Of a stretch of DNA of 64,000 nucleotides, positions 18,775 to 27,617 are shown piece by piece (the stretch's first letter is position 1; each line of letters opens with the position of its first letter). Origin of the DNA: an uncultured Polaromonas sp. (lineage in GTDB: Bacteria; Pseudomonadota; Gammaproteobacteria; Burkholderiales; Burkholderiaceae_C); contig CALMEI010000012.1 of the NCBI GenBank assembly GCA_937863225.1, positions 1 through 64,000 of the forward strand. The letters run 5' to 3'. The translations under genes were made by a program, and so were the position numbers. The notes under the pieces were generated by a model. That model was not told where the DNA came from. It worked only from the letters and a program-made list of their open reading frames with translations, and did not search any database.

Positions 18775-19413
18775 TTATTCCGGTTTTTGTGAGGCCAGTA
18801 AAGCTGCAGTTTGTACCCGACGTGCACCATCAAAACGAACATTCCAATAAGGTATGCGCATGTCCTCAACACGAACTTGACCACCTGCACGAGGAGAATG
18901 AATGAACTTTCCATCTCCTAAATAAACACCAACGTGGCTAAATGCACGTTTCATCGTATTGAAAAAGACCAAATCACCAGCCTTTAATTCATTTTTATCA
19001 ATTTGCTGCGTGGCATTGGCTTGTTCAACAGAACTGCGAGGTAAAACAAAACCAATCGCATCTATGAAAACAGAGCGCACAAAACCACTGCAATCAAAAC
19101 CAGATTCTGCAGTATTGCCACCAAAACGATAGGGGACACCTAAAAACCCAATTGCGGTGTTAACCAAATCGGATGTTCTTTCTCCAACTGATTGCGTCAC
19201 AGATTGACCCACTTGAACCAACTGCTGGGTAGATTGTGCGATTTGGCCACCGATTTGTTTAAGCAAACCTTTGTTTTCCAACAAATTGGTTATTTCATCA
19301 TTTTGTGTTGACGCAACCACAGCATTATTCTGAGGTGTGTCTGCGTACACATGCATGCATGCGCAAAGACAAGCCACAAAGGCATATTTGACAAAATGAA
19401 ATCGACGAATCAT
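18775..19413 (-). CDS. NlpC/P60 (C40) cell-wall peptidase
   Basis: A 212-residue exported peptidoglycan endopeptidase that cleaves peptide stems. The start at 19413 (MIRRFHFVKYAFVACLCACM) opens on a signal peptide; a start 15 bases upstream is possible. The C-terminal NlpC/P60 domain has the catalytic Cys in FDCSGFVRSVF, the His in FSHVGVYLGDGKF and the third catalytic position at FIHSPR. The middle helical part (ENKGLLKQIGGQIAQSTQQL) is probably a spacer. It is read after the sqr terminator, so it is likely a separate transcript. Confidence 0.9.
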   Translation of the reverse strand: MIRRFHFVKYAFVACLCACMHVYADTPQNNAVVASTQNDEITNLLENKGLLKQIGGQIAQSTQQLVQVGQSVTQSVGERTSDLVNTAIGFLGVPYRFGGNTAESGFDCSGFVRSVFIDAIGFVLPRSSVEQANATQQIDKNELKAGDLVFFNTMKRAFSHVGVYLGDGKFIHSPRAGGQVRVEDMRIPYWNVRFDGARRVQTAALLASQKPE

Positions 19414-19450
19414 CGGCGAATCATACACTAATTATTCGCATAACTGAAAT

Positions 19451-19487
19451 TAAAAATGCCATGCAACTCATTGAATTGCATGGCATT
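19451..19487 (-). terminator. Terminator after sqr
   Basis: A perfect 12-bp inverted repeat (AATGCCATGCAA at 19455-19466 with TTGCATGGCATT at 19476-19487) with a nine-base loop. On the minus strand it is followed by TTTTTAATTT, so it would end the sqr message. Confidence 0.85.
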
Positions 19488-19516
19488 CTGCATTTATAGA
19501 TTTGTTTAAAGTGCAA

Positions 19517-20791
19517 TTATTTGATTAATCGAACTATTCCTAATGCTTTGAGTACGTATTTTTCGTAAATGGGTTCAGAATTACCCGTTTTCATCTTACG
19601 CATAAAATATTTCTCAAAGGCAATTTTCGCCAAGTGCACCCATTTGCCTTTTTTGAACCAATTGACATTACGTGGGGGAATTTGGGGTAAAGCTACAAAG
19701 GCAGCACCTGTATCACCTAAATCGGCCAGACAAATTGCATTCCATGTCGCTTTGGCTGAAACTTCTCTACCAGCAATTTCATCCGCTATGTTTTTAACAA
19801 TGGCTGTCACCATTGTTTCAATCATGTAGCCAGTTTTTGGCGCGCCAGTTGCTACAGGTGTTGCTTCGACCGGTGGTATAGCAACACAGACACCTGCTGA
19901 AAAAATATTTTTATATGCTTTGCTGCGTTGGTGTTCGTCAATGAGCACGAATCCACGAGGGTTGCATAAATTTGGCACGGCTGCAACTGCATCAACCCCT
20001 TTAAATGCAGGCAACATCATGGACATTTTGAAGGGTACTTCGTGATCTTTTAAAACAGCACCTTGTGCGTCAAGTTCTGATACGAAAAGTTTGCCCGCTT
20101 CAACTTTGGTTGTTTTCGCGTTCACGATCCATTTCATATCATGTGATCGCAATTCAGATTCAAGCATCCCTTTGCTATCGCCAACGCCACCTAAGCCAAG
20201 ATGTCCAATATAGGGTTCGCTGGTAACAAAAGTGATTGGTACTTTGTGACGAATTTTGCGCCTGCGCAAATCGGTATCTAAAATGAATGCGAACTCATAA
20301 GCAGGACCAAAACAACTCGCAAACGGCATCGCGCCAATCACAACAGGGCCTGGATTTTTCAAAAACTCTTCGTAGTCTTTGAAAAAACTCAGGGCATGAT
20401 CCACTGTACAGACTGAGTGCGTATGACCACCATGTGGGCCGGACCCAGGTACCTCATCAAAGAACAATTTGGGACCAGTTGTAATGATCAGATAGTCGTA
20501 ACTGACTGTCTCACCATCCAAAAGAGTCAAATTGTTGTTATCAGCATTGATTGCAGTAACTGCTTTCGGTATGAATGAGATCCCTTTTTTTTCCAACATG
20601 GGTGCAATTGGCAGTGTTATGGACTCTCGGTCACGCCAACCAACAGCAACCCAAGGATTGGAAGGTGTAAATTGGAAATAATCTTGGCTACTTACCACGG
20701 TAATTTTGTGGTCTTTAGAAAGACTTGCTCGCATTTCATATGCTGCTGGCATCCCACCTATGCCTGCACCAAGTATCACGATATGTGCCAT
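19517..20791 (-). CDS. sqr: Sulfide:quinone oxidoreductase, type I-like
   Basis: A flavoprotein on the periplasmic membrane face that oxidises sulfide to sulfane sulfur and passes electrons to quinone. The N-terminal FAD-binding motif is VILGAGIGGMPAAYEM. The redox cysteines Cys128 (SVCTVDHA), Cys160 (ASCFGPAYEF) and Cys354 (NAICLADLGD) match the three-cysteine pattern of the Acidithiobacillus ferrooxidans type I enzyme nearly position for position. The C-terminal amphipathic region (KGKWVHLAKIAFEKYFMRKM) fits monotopic membrane binding. At 424 residues the length is normal. It is last in a run of SulP, SulP, FadL and SCP2-like genes. Confidence 0.93.
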   Translation of the reverse strand: MAHIVILGAGIGGMPAAYEMRASLSKDHKITVVSSQDYFQFTPSNPWVAVGWRDRESITLPIAPMLEKKGISFIPKAVTAINADNNNLTLLDGETVSYDYLIITTGPKLFFDEVPGSGPHGGHTHSVCTVDHALSFFKDYEEFLKNPGPVVIGAMPFASCFGPAYEFAFILDTDLRRRKIRHKVPITFVTSEPYIGHLGLGGVGDSKGMLESELRSHDMKWIVNAKTTKVEAGKLFVSELDAQGAVLKDHEVPFKMSMMLPAFKGVDAVAAVPNLCNPRGFVLIDEHQRSKAYKNIFSAGVCVAIPPVEATPVATGAPKTGYMIETMVTAIVKNIADEIAGREVSAKATWNAICLADLGDTGAAFVALPQIPPRNVNWFKKGKWVHLAKIAFEKYFMRKMKTGNSEPIYEKYVLKALGIVRLIK

Positions 20792-20812
20792 TTATGCTCC
20801 AATCATTAGTTC

Positions 20813-20845
20813 AAAAAAAAACTCCCCGCATATTGTACGGGGAGT
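20813..20845 (-). terminator. Terminator between SCP2-like gene and sqr
   Basis: An eight-bp stem, ACTCCCCG (20821-20828) with CGGGGAGT (20838-20845), followed on the minus strand by eight T residues. It lies inside the run of genes, so sqr is either read through this site or has its own promoter. Confidence 0.85.
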
Positions 20846-20859
20846 GCCAGGGAAGGGGA

Positions 20860-21369
20860 TTATTTGGCAGGGCAAGCTTTGTCGCTTGAAATTTTTCCTG
20901 GCAAGCGCAAGAATGCTTCAAATGGTTCCATCACGCTCATGGCTTCCATTTTCGGTCCTGTAAATTCCAAGCGTCCAAACATCATGGCTTTCATGGGACC
21001 ATATTCACCTGCACCCATTTGGTTCCAGCGTTCGGTAGTCGCATGCATGGTGTAGTCATATGAATACGCCATCTTGGCACCTGTGACTGTTCCACCATAA
21101 GTGCAAATAGCTTTGCCATCTTTGGCTTGAATTTTCATTTCCGTTTGTGTTTCTTCGCCACAGTCTGTGCGGTAAAGTCGAATCAGCTTGTAGCCACGAT
21201 TGTTGTCGTTTTTAATCCAAGCTTCAGCCAAGCCGATCGTAAGTAGATTGTCCTTGTTCCATGCCTCGCAAGCTTGCGAAGTCCATTCTGCAGACATCAT
21301 TGCTGGTGCCGCAACTGCAGCACCAGCGAATGAAATCGCAGCGGCAAATAGTATTGACGCTCGTTTCAT
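20860..21369 (-). CDS. Exported SCP2-like lipid-binding protein
   Basis: A 169-residue protein from the ATG at 21369 (MKRASILFAAAISFAGAAVA), which is a signal peptide; a GGAG lies nine bases upstream of this start. The mature region has the strand-helix pattern of sterol carrier protein 2-like domains, with GTVTGAKMAYSYDYTM and MKAMMFGRLEFTGPKMEAM. SCP2 domains bind lipids and other hydrophobic ligands. Three cysteines are spread through the chain and could form disulfides. Between a FadL-type porin and SQR, it may carry a hydrophobic ligand in the periplasm; this is inference. Confidence 0.65.
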   Translation of the reverse strand: MKRASILFAAAISFAGAAVAAPAMMSAEWTSQACEAWNKDNLLTIGLAEAWIKNDNNRGYKLIRLYRTDCGEETQTEMKIQAKDGKAICTYGGTVTGAKMAYSYDYTMHATTERWNQMGAGEYGPMKAMMFGRLEFTGPKMEAMSVMEPFEAFLRLPGKISSDKACPAK

Positions 21370-21391
21370 AGGTATTAACTCCATTTAGAAA

Positions 21392-22651
21392 TTAGAATTT
21401 CCAACCGAATTGAATGCCCAAAGAATTTTGCGACATGCGAATCGATTCATTGCCAGCCATGAAGGACTGACCAGACACCGTTTGTTTGGGCGCATGCATG
21501 TAAGCAACAGTCAATTCTGAAGTCTTAGACAAAGCATAAGTTCCACCGAGTGTGATATGTGTGGTTGTTACACCAGGAGCAACGATATTGAAAGACACAT
21601 CACGGCCTTGAATTGGGCTGTCAGATTTGTTAAAGCCAGCACGTAAAGTTAATGCTGGCATGGCTTGCCATTCAACACCAATTTTGAAAACGTTCACATC
21701 AGACCAACCAAAACCAGGTGCTCCCTTTGAACCGAGTGGCATGCGGTTTGTGCTTGGATTGCCGATTGATGACACATCTGAGTAATTGATGCGTTGGAAA
21801 TCCGCAGCGACACTCACCGCTGGAGTGACTTTGAAACTCATACCTAAAGTTAAGTTTTCTGGAATATCAAATGTGCCTGCATCTGCAAATAAACCTGAAT
21901 ATTTTTTGAATTTACTCATTTTGGTTTTGGGTGAATATGAAGCACCAATAGAGACTTGATCATTCAGTTGACCTAAATAACCAATACGCACGCCTAGACC
22001 GCTGCTGCTGTCTGTGCCATTGTTGGTAACTTTGCTGGGGTCTGACGACATTTGAGTAAATGCATGCAAACCTTTTGCCTTAAATTGTTGGTACACCAGT
22101 AATGGTGAAATACCTACTGAGTGGTTGCTGTTAATCTTATATGCGATGGTTGGAGCAACTATTAATTGTTCCAAATTGACACCCAAATCGCCAGCGCCGC
22201 ACAAGATATTTGCTGGGCCTTGGCCGCAATTTAATTGGCCACCTTTGTAATCTGTATTCATGCCACCATTGCCATAAACGGTAACACCCACACTCATTTT
22301 GTCATTGAGGGTTTTGTTGTAACCCATTTCAGGAACAAAAAAAGTTTTGCTGCCACTGGTAACTGATGTATCCAATGGGCCAGCACCTGTTCTGCTCGCG
22401 CCACGGTCTGGCATGAAAATATTCAAGCCAAGATCTGCGCGATCACCAGCAGACGCAGCAGCAGCAGGATTGTTCGCGCCTGCAAATGTGTTGTCAGTTG
22501 AAGTCACTGCGGCACCACCCATGCCCAAGGCTTTCATGCCATACCCATGCGGAAAATAGCCATCAGTTGCATAGGCTGAGCTGGCAGCAAGTAAAGCGCA
22601 AATGGGGGTGAGATAGTAGCTGGTAAAACGGTTGCTATATTTTTTCATCAT
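21392..22651 (-). CDS. FadL/OmpP1/TodX-family outer membrane channel
   Basis: A 419-residue outer membrane beta-barrel for hydrophobic compounds. The signal peptide ends at SSAYA, and the mature N-terminus TDGYFPHGYGMKALGMGGAAV followed by NPAAAAS is the FadL-family hatch signature. Alternating beta-strands run to a C-terminal aromatic residue (GIQFGWKF), as needed for barrel assembly. Family members import fatty acids or aromatic hydrocarbons. No such degradation genes are adjacent; instead SulP carriers and SQR are. The substrate is therefore open. Confidence 0.9.
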   Translation of the reverse strand: MMKKYSNRFTSYYLTPICALLAASSAYATDGYFPHGYGMKALGMGGAAVTSTDNTFAGANNPAAAASAGDRADLGLNIFMPDRGASRTGAGPLDTSVTSGSKTFFVPEMGYNKTLNDKMSVGVTVYGNGGMNTDYKGGQLNCGQGPANILCGAGDLGVNLEQLIVAPTIAYKINSNHSVGISPLLVYQQFKAKGLHAFTQMSSDPSKVTNNGTDSSSGLGVRIGYLGQLNDQVSIGASYSPKTKMSKFKKYSGLFADAGTFDIPENLTLGMSFKVTPAVSVAADFQRINYSDVSSIGNPSTNRMPLGSKGAPGFGWSDVNVFKIGVEWQAMPALTLRAGFNKSDSPIQGRDVSFNIVAPGVTTTHITLGGTYALSKTSELTVAYMHAPKQTVSGQSFMAGNESIRMSQNSLGIQFGWKF

Positions 22652-22700
22652 TGTCTCCTAGGTTGTTGCAAGATTTGCTTCTGAAGTGAAGCGCTGGTTT

Positions 22701-24512
22701 TCACTGGGGTGTGATCGGTTGATTGGTACTCGAAGTCAAATTTGTTAAGCGAGAATTATCGGGTTGCATGGCGCACTCACTGAATACGCGACTGTTGCAA
22801 GTGGCACAAATGCTGGGATTCATATAGAACATAGCTGTCCGAATGGCTTCATCTGTATTCGTGACAATGGCATCAGAACCTAATAATTGATCTTCTTGAA
22901 AATCTTCAAGCATTCGACTGACTTGGGTGTTAGCACGTGTGAAAATTACTTTTTTATTTTCACGTTTTGCCAAGTGCAAAATACCTTCTAAAGCACGCTG
23001 CCCAGTGGTGTCCATCATTGACACTTTCATCATGCGCAAGATATATACATTAGGGTTAAGCTTTTCAAAAGCGCCACGTATCGTTCGCTCAAATGCTTTG
23101 GCTATGCCGAAAAATAATGGCCCTTGCGCTTCGTGGAACAAAACTTGTGGACATACGCCTTCTTTCGCAAGGCCTGCATAACTGGTATTGCCCGCCAAAT
23201 CAACTTCAGCAGGAATGATCTCACTCATGTGTTTGATGAACAAAAATGACGCGAGAACCATTCCAACTTCAATGGCAACTGTAAGGTCGATGAACACAGT
23301 CAGTGATACAGTAGCTAAAAACACCGCCTTATCAGCATTAGGCGCATGCTGAAGCAAATGTTTAGCATGTTTGAACTCCCCCAACTTAGTAGCAACAACA
23401 ACCAAAATAGCTGCCAATACCGCCATGGGTACTTTACTGGCCAAAGGTGCTGCTAGCCAAATAATCAGTAAAACAAATACTGCATGCGAAAAACCAGCAA
23501 CACGCGTCTGTGCACCGTTTTGAATGTTTGCGCCAGTTCGTGCTATCACTCCTGTGGCAGGCATGCCGCCAAAAATGGGTGACAACAGATTTGCTGCACC
23601 TTGGGCGATGAGCTCACGATTAGGTTCATGGCGATCACCACTTAAATTATCAGCCACGACGGCTGATAGTAATGCTTCAACACCTATGAGTACAGCAATC
23701 GTGAATGCAGGACGTATAAGCTCGAGTACACGCGTGGAACTTATTTGGGGCATACTGGGTGTTGGTAAATTCGAAGGAACGGCACCAAATAAACTCGATA
23801 TGGTTTCCACTGGAAACGAAAAAGTGATAGCGATGGCGGTACCCACAATTAAACCAATCAACGCACCAGGAATGCGCTTTAAAAAAGGTAACCTTGGTCC
23901 AAAAACAATAGCAGCTAAGGTGATGCACGCCAGTAATACAGACCAAATATTAATGTGGTTCAGATTTTTTAGCGTTTCATACATGTTGTCATGAAAAAAT
24001 TCATGACTTGGCAATCGTTGCACCAATCCGTTAGCGTTCATCATTTTTTCGCCATTGGCATTTTGCATAATCAAGCCAAAAATATTGTTGAGCTGTGTTG
24101 CAACGATACTGATGGCGATTCCCGACGTAAACCCCAGTACAACGGGGTAGGGAATATATTCAATTAATTTACCGAATCTCAGCCAGCCCATAATGATGAG
24201 CAATACTCCAGCAATCAGTCCAGCTACCATCACATCTTGAAATCCATTTGTTGATTTCAAAGTGATGCCTGCCAAAATTGGAATAAGTGCAGCAGCAGCG
24301 CCAGCCACTTGAAATTTTGATCCACCAAAAACGGCAACCAATGATCCAGCAACTACGGATGTGATTAATCCTTGAATTGGAGTGGCTCCAGATGCAATAG
24401 CAAAGGCCAAGCCTAAGGGAATTGATATAACCGCAACAATCAAGCCAGCAATCAGATCTGATTTGAGAGATCTTTTGACATACTCTTGAATGAAAGGTAG
24501 ATTTATTGCCAT
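22701..24512 (-). CDS. SulP-family anion transporter with STAS domain and Cys tail
   Basis: A 603-residue inner membrane anion carrier. The transmembrane core begins SDLIAGLIVAVISIPLGLAFAIASG and includes the family motif near GANIQNGAQTRVAGFSHAVF. A C-terminal STAS domain (about residues 440-560) contains ILRMMKVSMMDTTGQRALEGIL. After the STAS domain there is a 40-residue tail with cysteines at about 569, 572 and 580 (ICATCNSRVFSEC), which is unusual. Substrates of SulP proteins include sulfate and bicarbonate. It is separated by 27 bases from a second SulP gene upstream. Confidence 0.92.
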   Translation of the reverse strand: MAINLPFIQEYVKRSLKSDLIAGLIVAVISIPLGLAFAIASGATPIQGLITSVVAGSLVAVFGGSKFQVAGAAAALIPILAGITLKSTNGFQDVMVAGLIAGVLLIIMGWLRFGKLIEYIPYPVVLGFTSGIAISIVATQLNNIFGLIMQNANGEKMMNANGLVQRLPSHEFFHDNMYETLKNLNHINIWSVLLACITLAAIVFGPRLPFLKRIPGALIGLIVGTAIAITFSFPVETISSLFGAVPSNLPTPSMPQISSTRVLELIRPAFTIAVLIGVEALLSAVVADNLSGDRHEPNRELIAQGAANLLSPIFGGMPATGVIARTGANIQNGAQTRVAGFSHAVFVLLIIWLAAPLASKVPMAVLAAILVVVATKLGEFKHAKHLLQHAPNADKAVFLATVSLTVFIDLTVAIEVGMVLASFLFIKHMSEIIPAEVDLAGNTSYAGLAKEGVCPQVLFHEAQGPLFFGIAKAFERTIRGAFEKLNPNVYILRMMKVSMMDTTGQRALEGILHLAKRENKKVIFTRANTQVSRMLEDFQEDQLLGSDAIVTNTDEAIRTAMFYMNPSICATCNSRVFSECAMQPDNSRLTNLTSSTNQPITPQ

Positions 24513-24539
24513 ACTGAAGAATGTTGGAACTATTTGAAT

Positions 24540-26249
24540 TTATTTTTGGGAGTAGTTTTGAAGAAGGAAAGAGTCGTTTTGACTGTCATTGCCTAATCGT
24601 GCATAACAGGCCAAAATAGCCAGCTCTTCAGTCGCAAAGAGGTTATCTTCACCAATTGCATTTAGCAAACCAGTGTTTCTCATAACATCAATAACTTGTT
24701 TTTTCAATCCACTAAATACCAAGCTTATTCCTGTTTGCTTTAGACGATCAAGCAAGTGATGTATGACCTCTTCTCCCGAAGCATCTAATTGGTTTATGCC
24801 ATTTCCGACAATCAGAACAATCTTGGCATCGGGTTGATTGGCAACTGCGCCGAGAACAGCATCCTCGAAGTAGGACACATTAGCAAAATAAAGTGAACCG
24901 TCAAAACGAACGGCAACCATTTGTTTGCCTGTTGGTAAATTGTCATGCACCAACGTATCACGAAGCGTTCCGTCAGTATGTCTTCCCAAAATGGCCACAC
25001 GCGGACGCATTGTGCGGTACAGATAGAGGCCCAAAGCCAAGACTGTCCCAATAATGATGCCAGTATCCAGATGTGGCGCAAAGGCGAGGGTGGCAAAAAA
25101 GGTCACAATGGCCGCAATGCCGTCATCACGACTGGCTTGCCACGCATGTTTGATACCATGAATGTTAATTAAACCTGTCACTGCCATGATGATGATTGCA
25201 CCTAGGGCCGCTTGTGGCAAGTGATAAAGCAATGGTGTCAGAAATAATAAAGCAACCAAGACTATCAATGCTGTAAATACAGATGACATGCCTGTAATGG
25301 CCCCCGCCCCTTGGTTTACAGCAGTTCTCGAAAACGATCCTGAAACTGGGTACGATTGGCTGAAGCTTCCAACAATGTTTGCCAGCCCCTGTCCAATTAA
25401 TTCTTGGTTGGGGTCAATCCTTTGACGGGTTTTGGCTGCAACCGCTTTCGCGATTGATATGGCTTCCATAAAGCCTACCAACGATATCACCAGCGCAGCA
25501 GACAACAAGGTTGATATGCTCGACCAATTAAGTTGAGGCAGTCTGAGCTCGGGTAAACCTTTTGGAATGCTGCCAACAACAGAACCCATAAAACCAGTTG
25601 CCCATGAAATGGTGGTTGTTAATGCCACAGCAACCAATACGCCTGGAATTTTTGGAAACCATTTTTTGAGCGCCCACATCGTAAAGATGGCTAAAACGCC
25701 CAAACCCAAAGTTGGCAGATGGGTGTTACCAACTTGTGTCAATACACCCCAAAAATCAAGCATGAAATGCCCCGTGCTGGCCATTTTCACGCCCAATAAC
25801 TTACTGACCTGTGACATGGCAATAATCAGTGCTGCAGCATTCGTGAAACCAACGATAACAGGGTGTGAAAGAAAATTGACAATAACACCCAGTTTAAAAA
25901 CGCCAAGAGATAACTGTACAAGGCCAACAGTCAGCGATAAAAGTATTGCGAGTGCAATATAAGTTTCGGTACCTGTTTGTGCCAAGGGCGTTAGCGCTGA
26001 TGCAGTCAGCAATGACACAACAGCAACTGGCCCGGAGCCAAGCTGGTTTGAACTGCCCCACATAGCGGCTATAGCAACTGGTAGAAATGCTGCATATAGA
26101 CCAAAGTATGCAGGAAGCCCTGCAAGTTGTGCATACGCCATCGACTGCGGTATTAACACCAACGCAACGGTTAATCCAGCAAGAATGTCAACCCGAAACG
26201 TATGCAAATGGTAAGGAAACCAACGTAGAAATGGAAAAAAACGTTTCAT
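24540..26249 (-). CDS. SulP-family anion transporter with STAS domain
   Basis: A 569-residue inner membrane protein. The core starts RVDILAGLTVALVLIPQSMAYAQLAG, a strong SulP signature, with about 12 hydrophobic segments. It is followed by a STAS domain ending in QVIDVMRNTGLLNAIGEDNLF. It is the first gene of the minus-strand run with a second SulP, FadL, SCP2-like and sqr genes. An operator-like palindrome shared with sat and soeA lies 98 bases upstream. In a sulfur-oxidising autotroph it could export sulfate or import bicarbonate; the sequence alone does not decide. Confidence 0.93.
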   Translation of the reverse strand: MKRFFPFLRWFPYHLHTFRVDILAGLTVALVLIPQSMAYAQLAGLPAYFGLYAAFLPVAIAAMWGSSNQLGSGPVAVVSLLTASALTPLAQTGTETYIALAILLSLTVGLVQLSLGVFKLGVIVNFLSHPVIVGFTNAAALIIAMSQVSKLLGVKMASTGHFMLDFWGVLTQVGNTHLPTLGLGVLAIFTMWALKKWFPKIPGVLVAVALTTTISWATGFMGSVVGSIPKGLPELRLPQLNWSSISTLLSAALVISLVGFMEAISIAKAVAAKTRQRIDPNQELIGQGLANIVGSFSQSYPVSGSFSRTAVNQGAGAITGMSSVFTALIVLVALLFLTPLLYHLPQAALGAIIIMAVTGLINIHGIKHAWQASRDDGIAAIVTFFATLAFAPHLDTGIIIGTVLALGLYLYRTMRPRVAILGRHTDGTLRDTLVHDNLPTGKQMVAVRFDGSLYFANVSYFEDAVLGAVANQPDAKIVLIVGNGINQLDASGEEVIHHLLDRLKQTGISLVFSGLKKQVIDVMRNTGLLNAIGEDNLFATEELAILACYARLGNDSQNDSFLLQNYSQK

Positions 26250-26346
26250 TCAATGTGAATTTTTAGGGTACTCAAAATAGGATATAGGCGTGAAATTGAT
26301 CAACCTATTACAAGGTCTAGTCTAGTAGCTATATAGCGTCATTTGT

Positions 26347-26363
26347 ATAACCACTATGGGTAG
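26347..26363 (-). promoter_or_regulatory. Operator-like palindrome upstream of SulP-sqr run
   Basis: ATAACCACTATGGGTAG matches the sat and soeA element ATAACCCAATTGGGTAG at both ends and differs only in four of the central bases. It is 98 bases upstream of the SulP start, read in the same relative orientation as the other two copies. Upstream of it, CTAGTAGC at 26322-26329 resembles the CTACTACC of the longer blocks. Confidence 0.55.
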
Positions 26364-26512
26364 TAATTGCGTAAAGCGTATGACGTAAACTAAGGGTCAT
26401 TACTGAGTTTTCATCAACATCAGATGAAACAATTTGATTTTCTTAAATATTGGCAAATTGCCAACGCCATAACTTCTTAAGTAGCTTTTTAATATAGAGA
26501 CTAGTAAACAAA

Positions 26513-27031
26513 ATGAAAATATGCATCGTATCGGATAGTCATGATCGTGCACCCATGCTTGCACAAGCAGTGGCGTCGGCTAAAGAAGCGGGAGCAGAGT
26601 TGGTGATTCATTGTGGCGATTTGATTGGCGCGCAAACCCTCAAGCCTTTGATAGCTTTGGGTTTGCCTGTTCACTTGGTACATGGCAATAACTTGGGAGA
26701 CCCCATCGCGCTTTGGAAAATGTGCAAGCGGTCTGAAGGCTTAATCAACTACCACGGCGCAGACATTGATATAGAAATAGCAGGACGAAAGCTGTTTGCA
26801 ACGCATTATCCGCACTATGCGCGTGGTATAGCAGCCTTGGGAGAGTTTCATGTCGTGTGCTGCGGCCATTCACACGAAGCCAGTGTTGAACAACAAACCA
26901 CAATCAAGGGCGGAAAGTCATGGCTAGTCAATCCTGGATCCGTTGCTGGTTTGGGTGGATCAGCAACGTGGATATTGGCTGATCTTGAACTTGCAACTTT
27001 TGAAATTCGCCAGCTCTTAGATAACAAATAG
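26513..27031 (+). CDS. YfcE/MJ0936-type metallophosphoesterase
   Basis: A 172-residue cytoplasmic phosphodiesterase of the calcineurin-like fold. The metal-binding motifs are all present: SDSHD near the N-terminus, HCGDLIGAQ, HGNNLGD, and the terminal CGHSHEAS with NPGSVAGLGG. YfcE-type enzymes hydrolyse phosphodiester substrates in vitro, but their physiological substrate is unknown. It is divergent from the SulP gene; the rhodanese gene follows 72 bases after its stop. Confidence 0.9.
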   Translation: MKICIVSDSHDRAPMLAQAVASAKEAGAELVIHCGDLIGAQTLKPLIALGLPVHLVHGNNLGDPIALWKMCKRSEGLINYHGADIDIEIAGRKLFATHYPHYARGIAALGEFHVVCCGHSHEASVEQQTTIKGGKSWLVNPGSVAGLGGSATWILADLELATFEIRQLLDNK

Positions 27032-27103
27032 ACATAACGATATAGCCATACTGTCGTTGCTAATGGCTTAGGTCTGGTGATAATGTGGTTCAAAGGAAGC
27101 AAC

Positions 27104-27493
27104 ATGGATCACCTCACACCACAACAAGCTTTTGATGAGCTTAAATCGAATCCCAATACACTGCTGATAGATTGCCGAACTGAGGCAGAGTTTTACTACG
27201 TAGGCCACCCCACAGACGCAGTGAATATCGAATGGAATACCGAGCCAGACTTTGAAATCAATCCGCAGTTCTGTGAAACCGCATTGAGGGTCGCTGGACA
27301 CAAGAACCGACCACTCATTGTTATTTGCAGGAGTGGCAAGCGCTCTCTCGATGCGGGTGCTGCACTTGAGGCGTGTGGATTCAGCAAAGTCAGCAACGTG
27401 TTGGAAGGTTTTGAAGGCGATTTAGATGTTGATCACCATCGTGGGACACTGGGTGGATGGCGGCTGCGTGGACTACCTTGGCGGCAGCAATAA
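27104..27493 (+). CDS. Rhodanese-like sulfurtransferase
   Basis: A single-domain rhodanese of 129 residues from the ATG at 27104, which has AAGGAAG eight bases upstream; an earlier in-frame start lacks a clear ribosome site. The active-site loop is CRSGKRS in LIVICRSGKRSLDAG, so the catalytic cysteine is present. The cluster of aspartate, histidine and tryptophan at the C-terminus (DHHRGTLGGWRLRGLPW) is typical of sulfurtransferases of this subtype. Next to sulfur-oxidation genes it may move sulfane sulfur from SQR products; this is inference from context. Confidence 0.88.
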   Translation: MDHLTPQQAFDELKSNPNTLLIDCRTEAEFYYVGHPTDAVNIEWNTEPDFEINPQFCETALRVAGHKNRPLIVICRSGKRSLDAGAALEACGFSKVSNVLEGFEGDLDVDHHRGTLGGWRLRGLPWRQQ

Positions 27494-27524
27494 AGCCATC
27501 TTTCATCTTGCAATACGGCAAAGC

Positions 27525-27595
27525 CAAAATTTATATAAAATTAGGCTGTAGGCCGCATATATATTGCCTACAGTGCTATTAAATGTATAGCACAA
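27525..27595 (-). repeat. Dispersed GCTAT/ATAGC repeat, copy 6
   Basis: Minus-strand reading: GTGCTATACATTTAATAGC, ACTGTAGGCAATATATATGC, GGCCTACAGCC and an A/T-rich tail. It occupies the convergent gap between the rhodanese and DsrC-like genes. Confidence 0.8.
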
Positions 27596-27617
27596 GAGTT
27601 GATTGTACAGGTCGTAC

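Noticed and set aside
26323-26336. Short TAGCTATATAGCG resembling the dispersed repeat arm
   Set aside because: Only the arm is present; the AGGCAATAAATACGCC middle is missing, so it was not counted as a copy.
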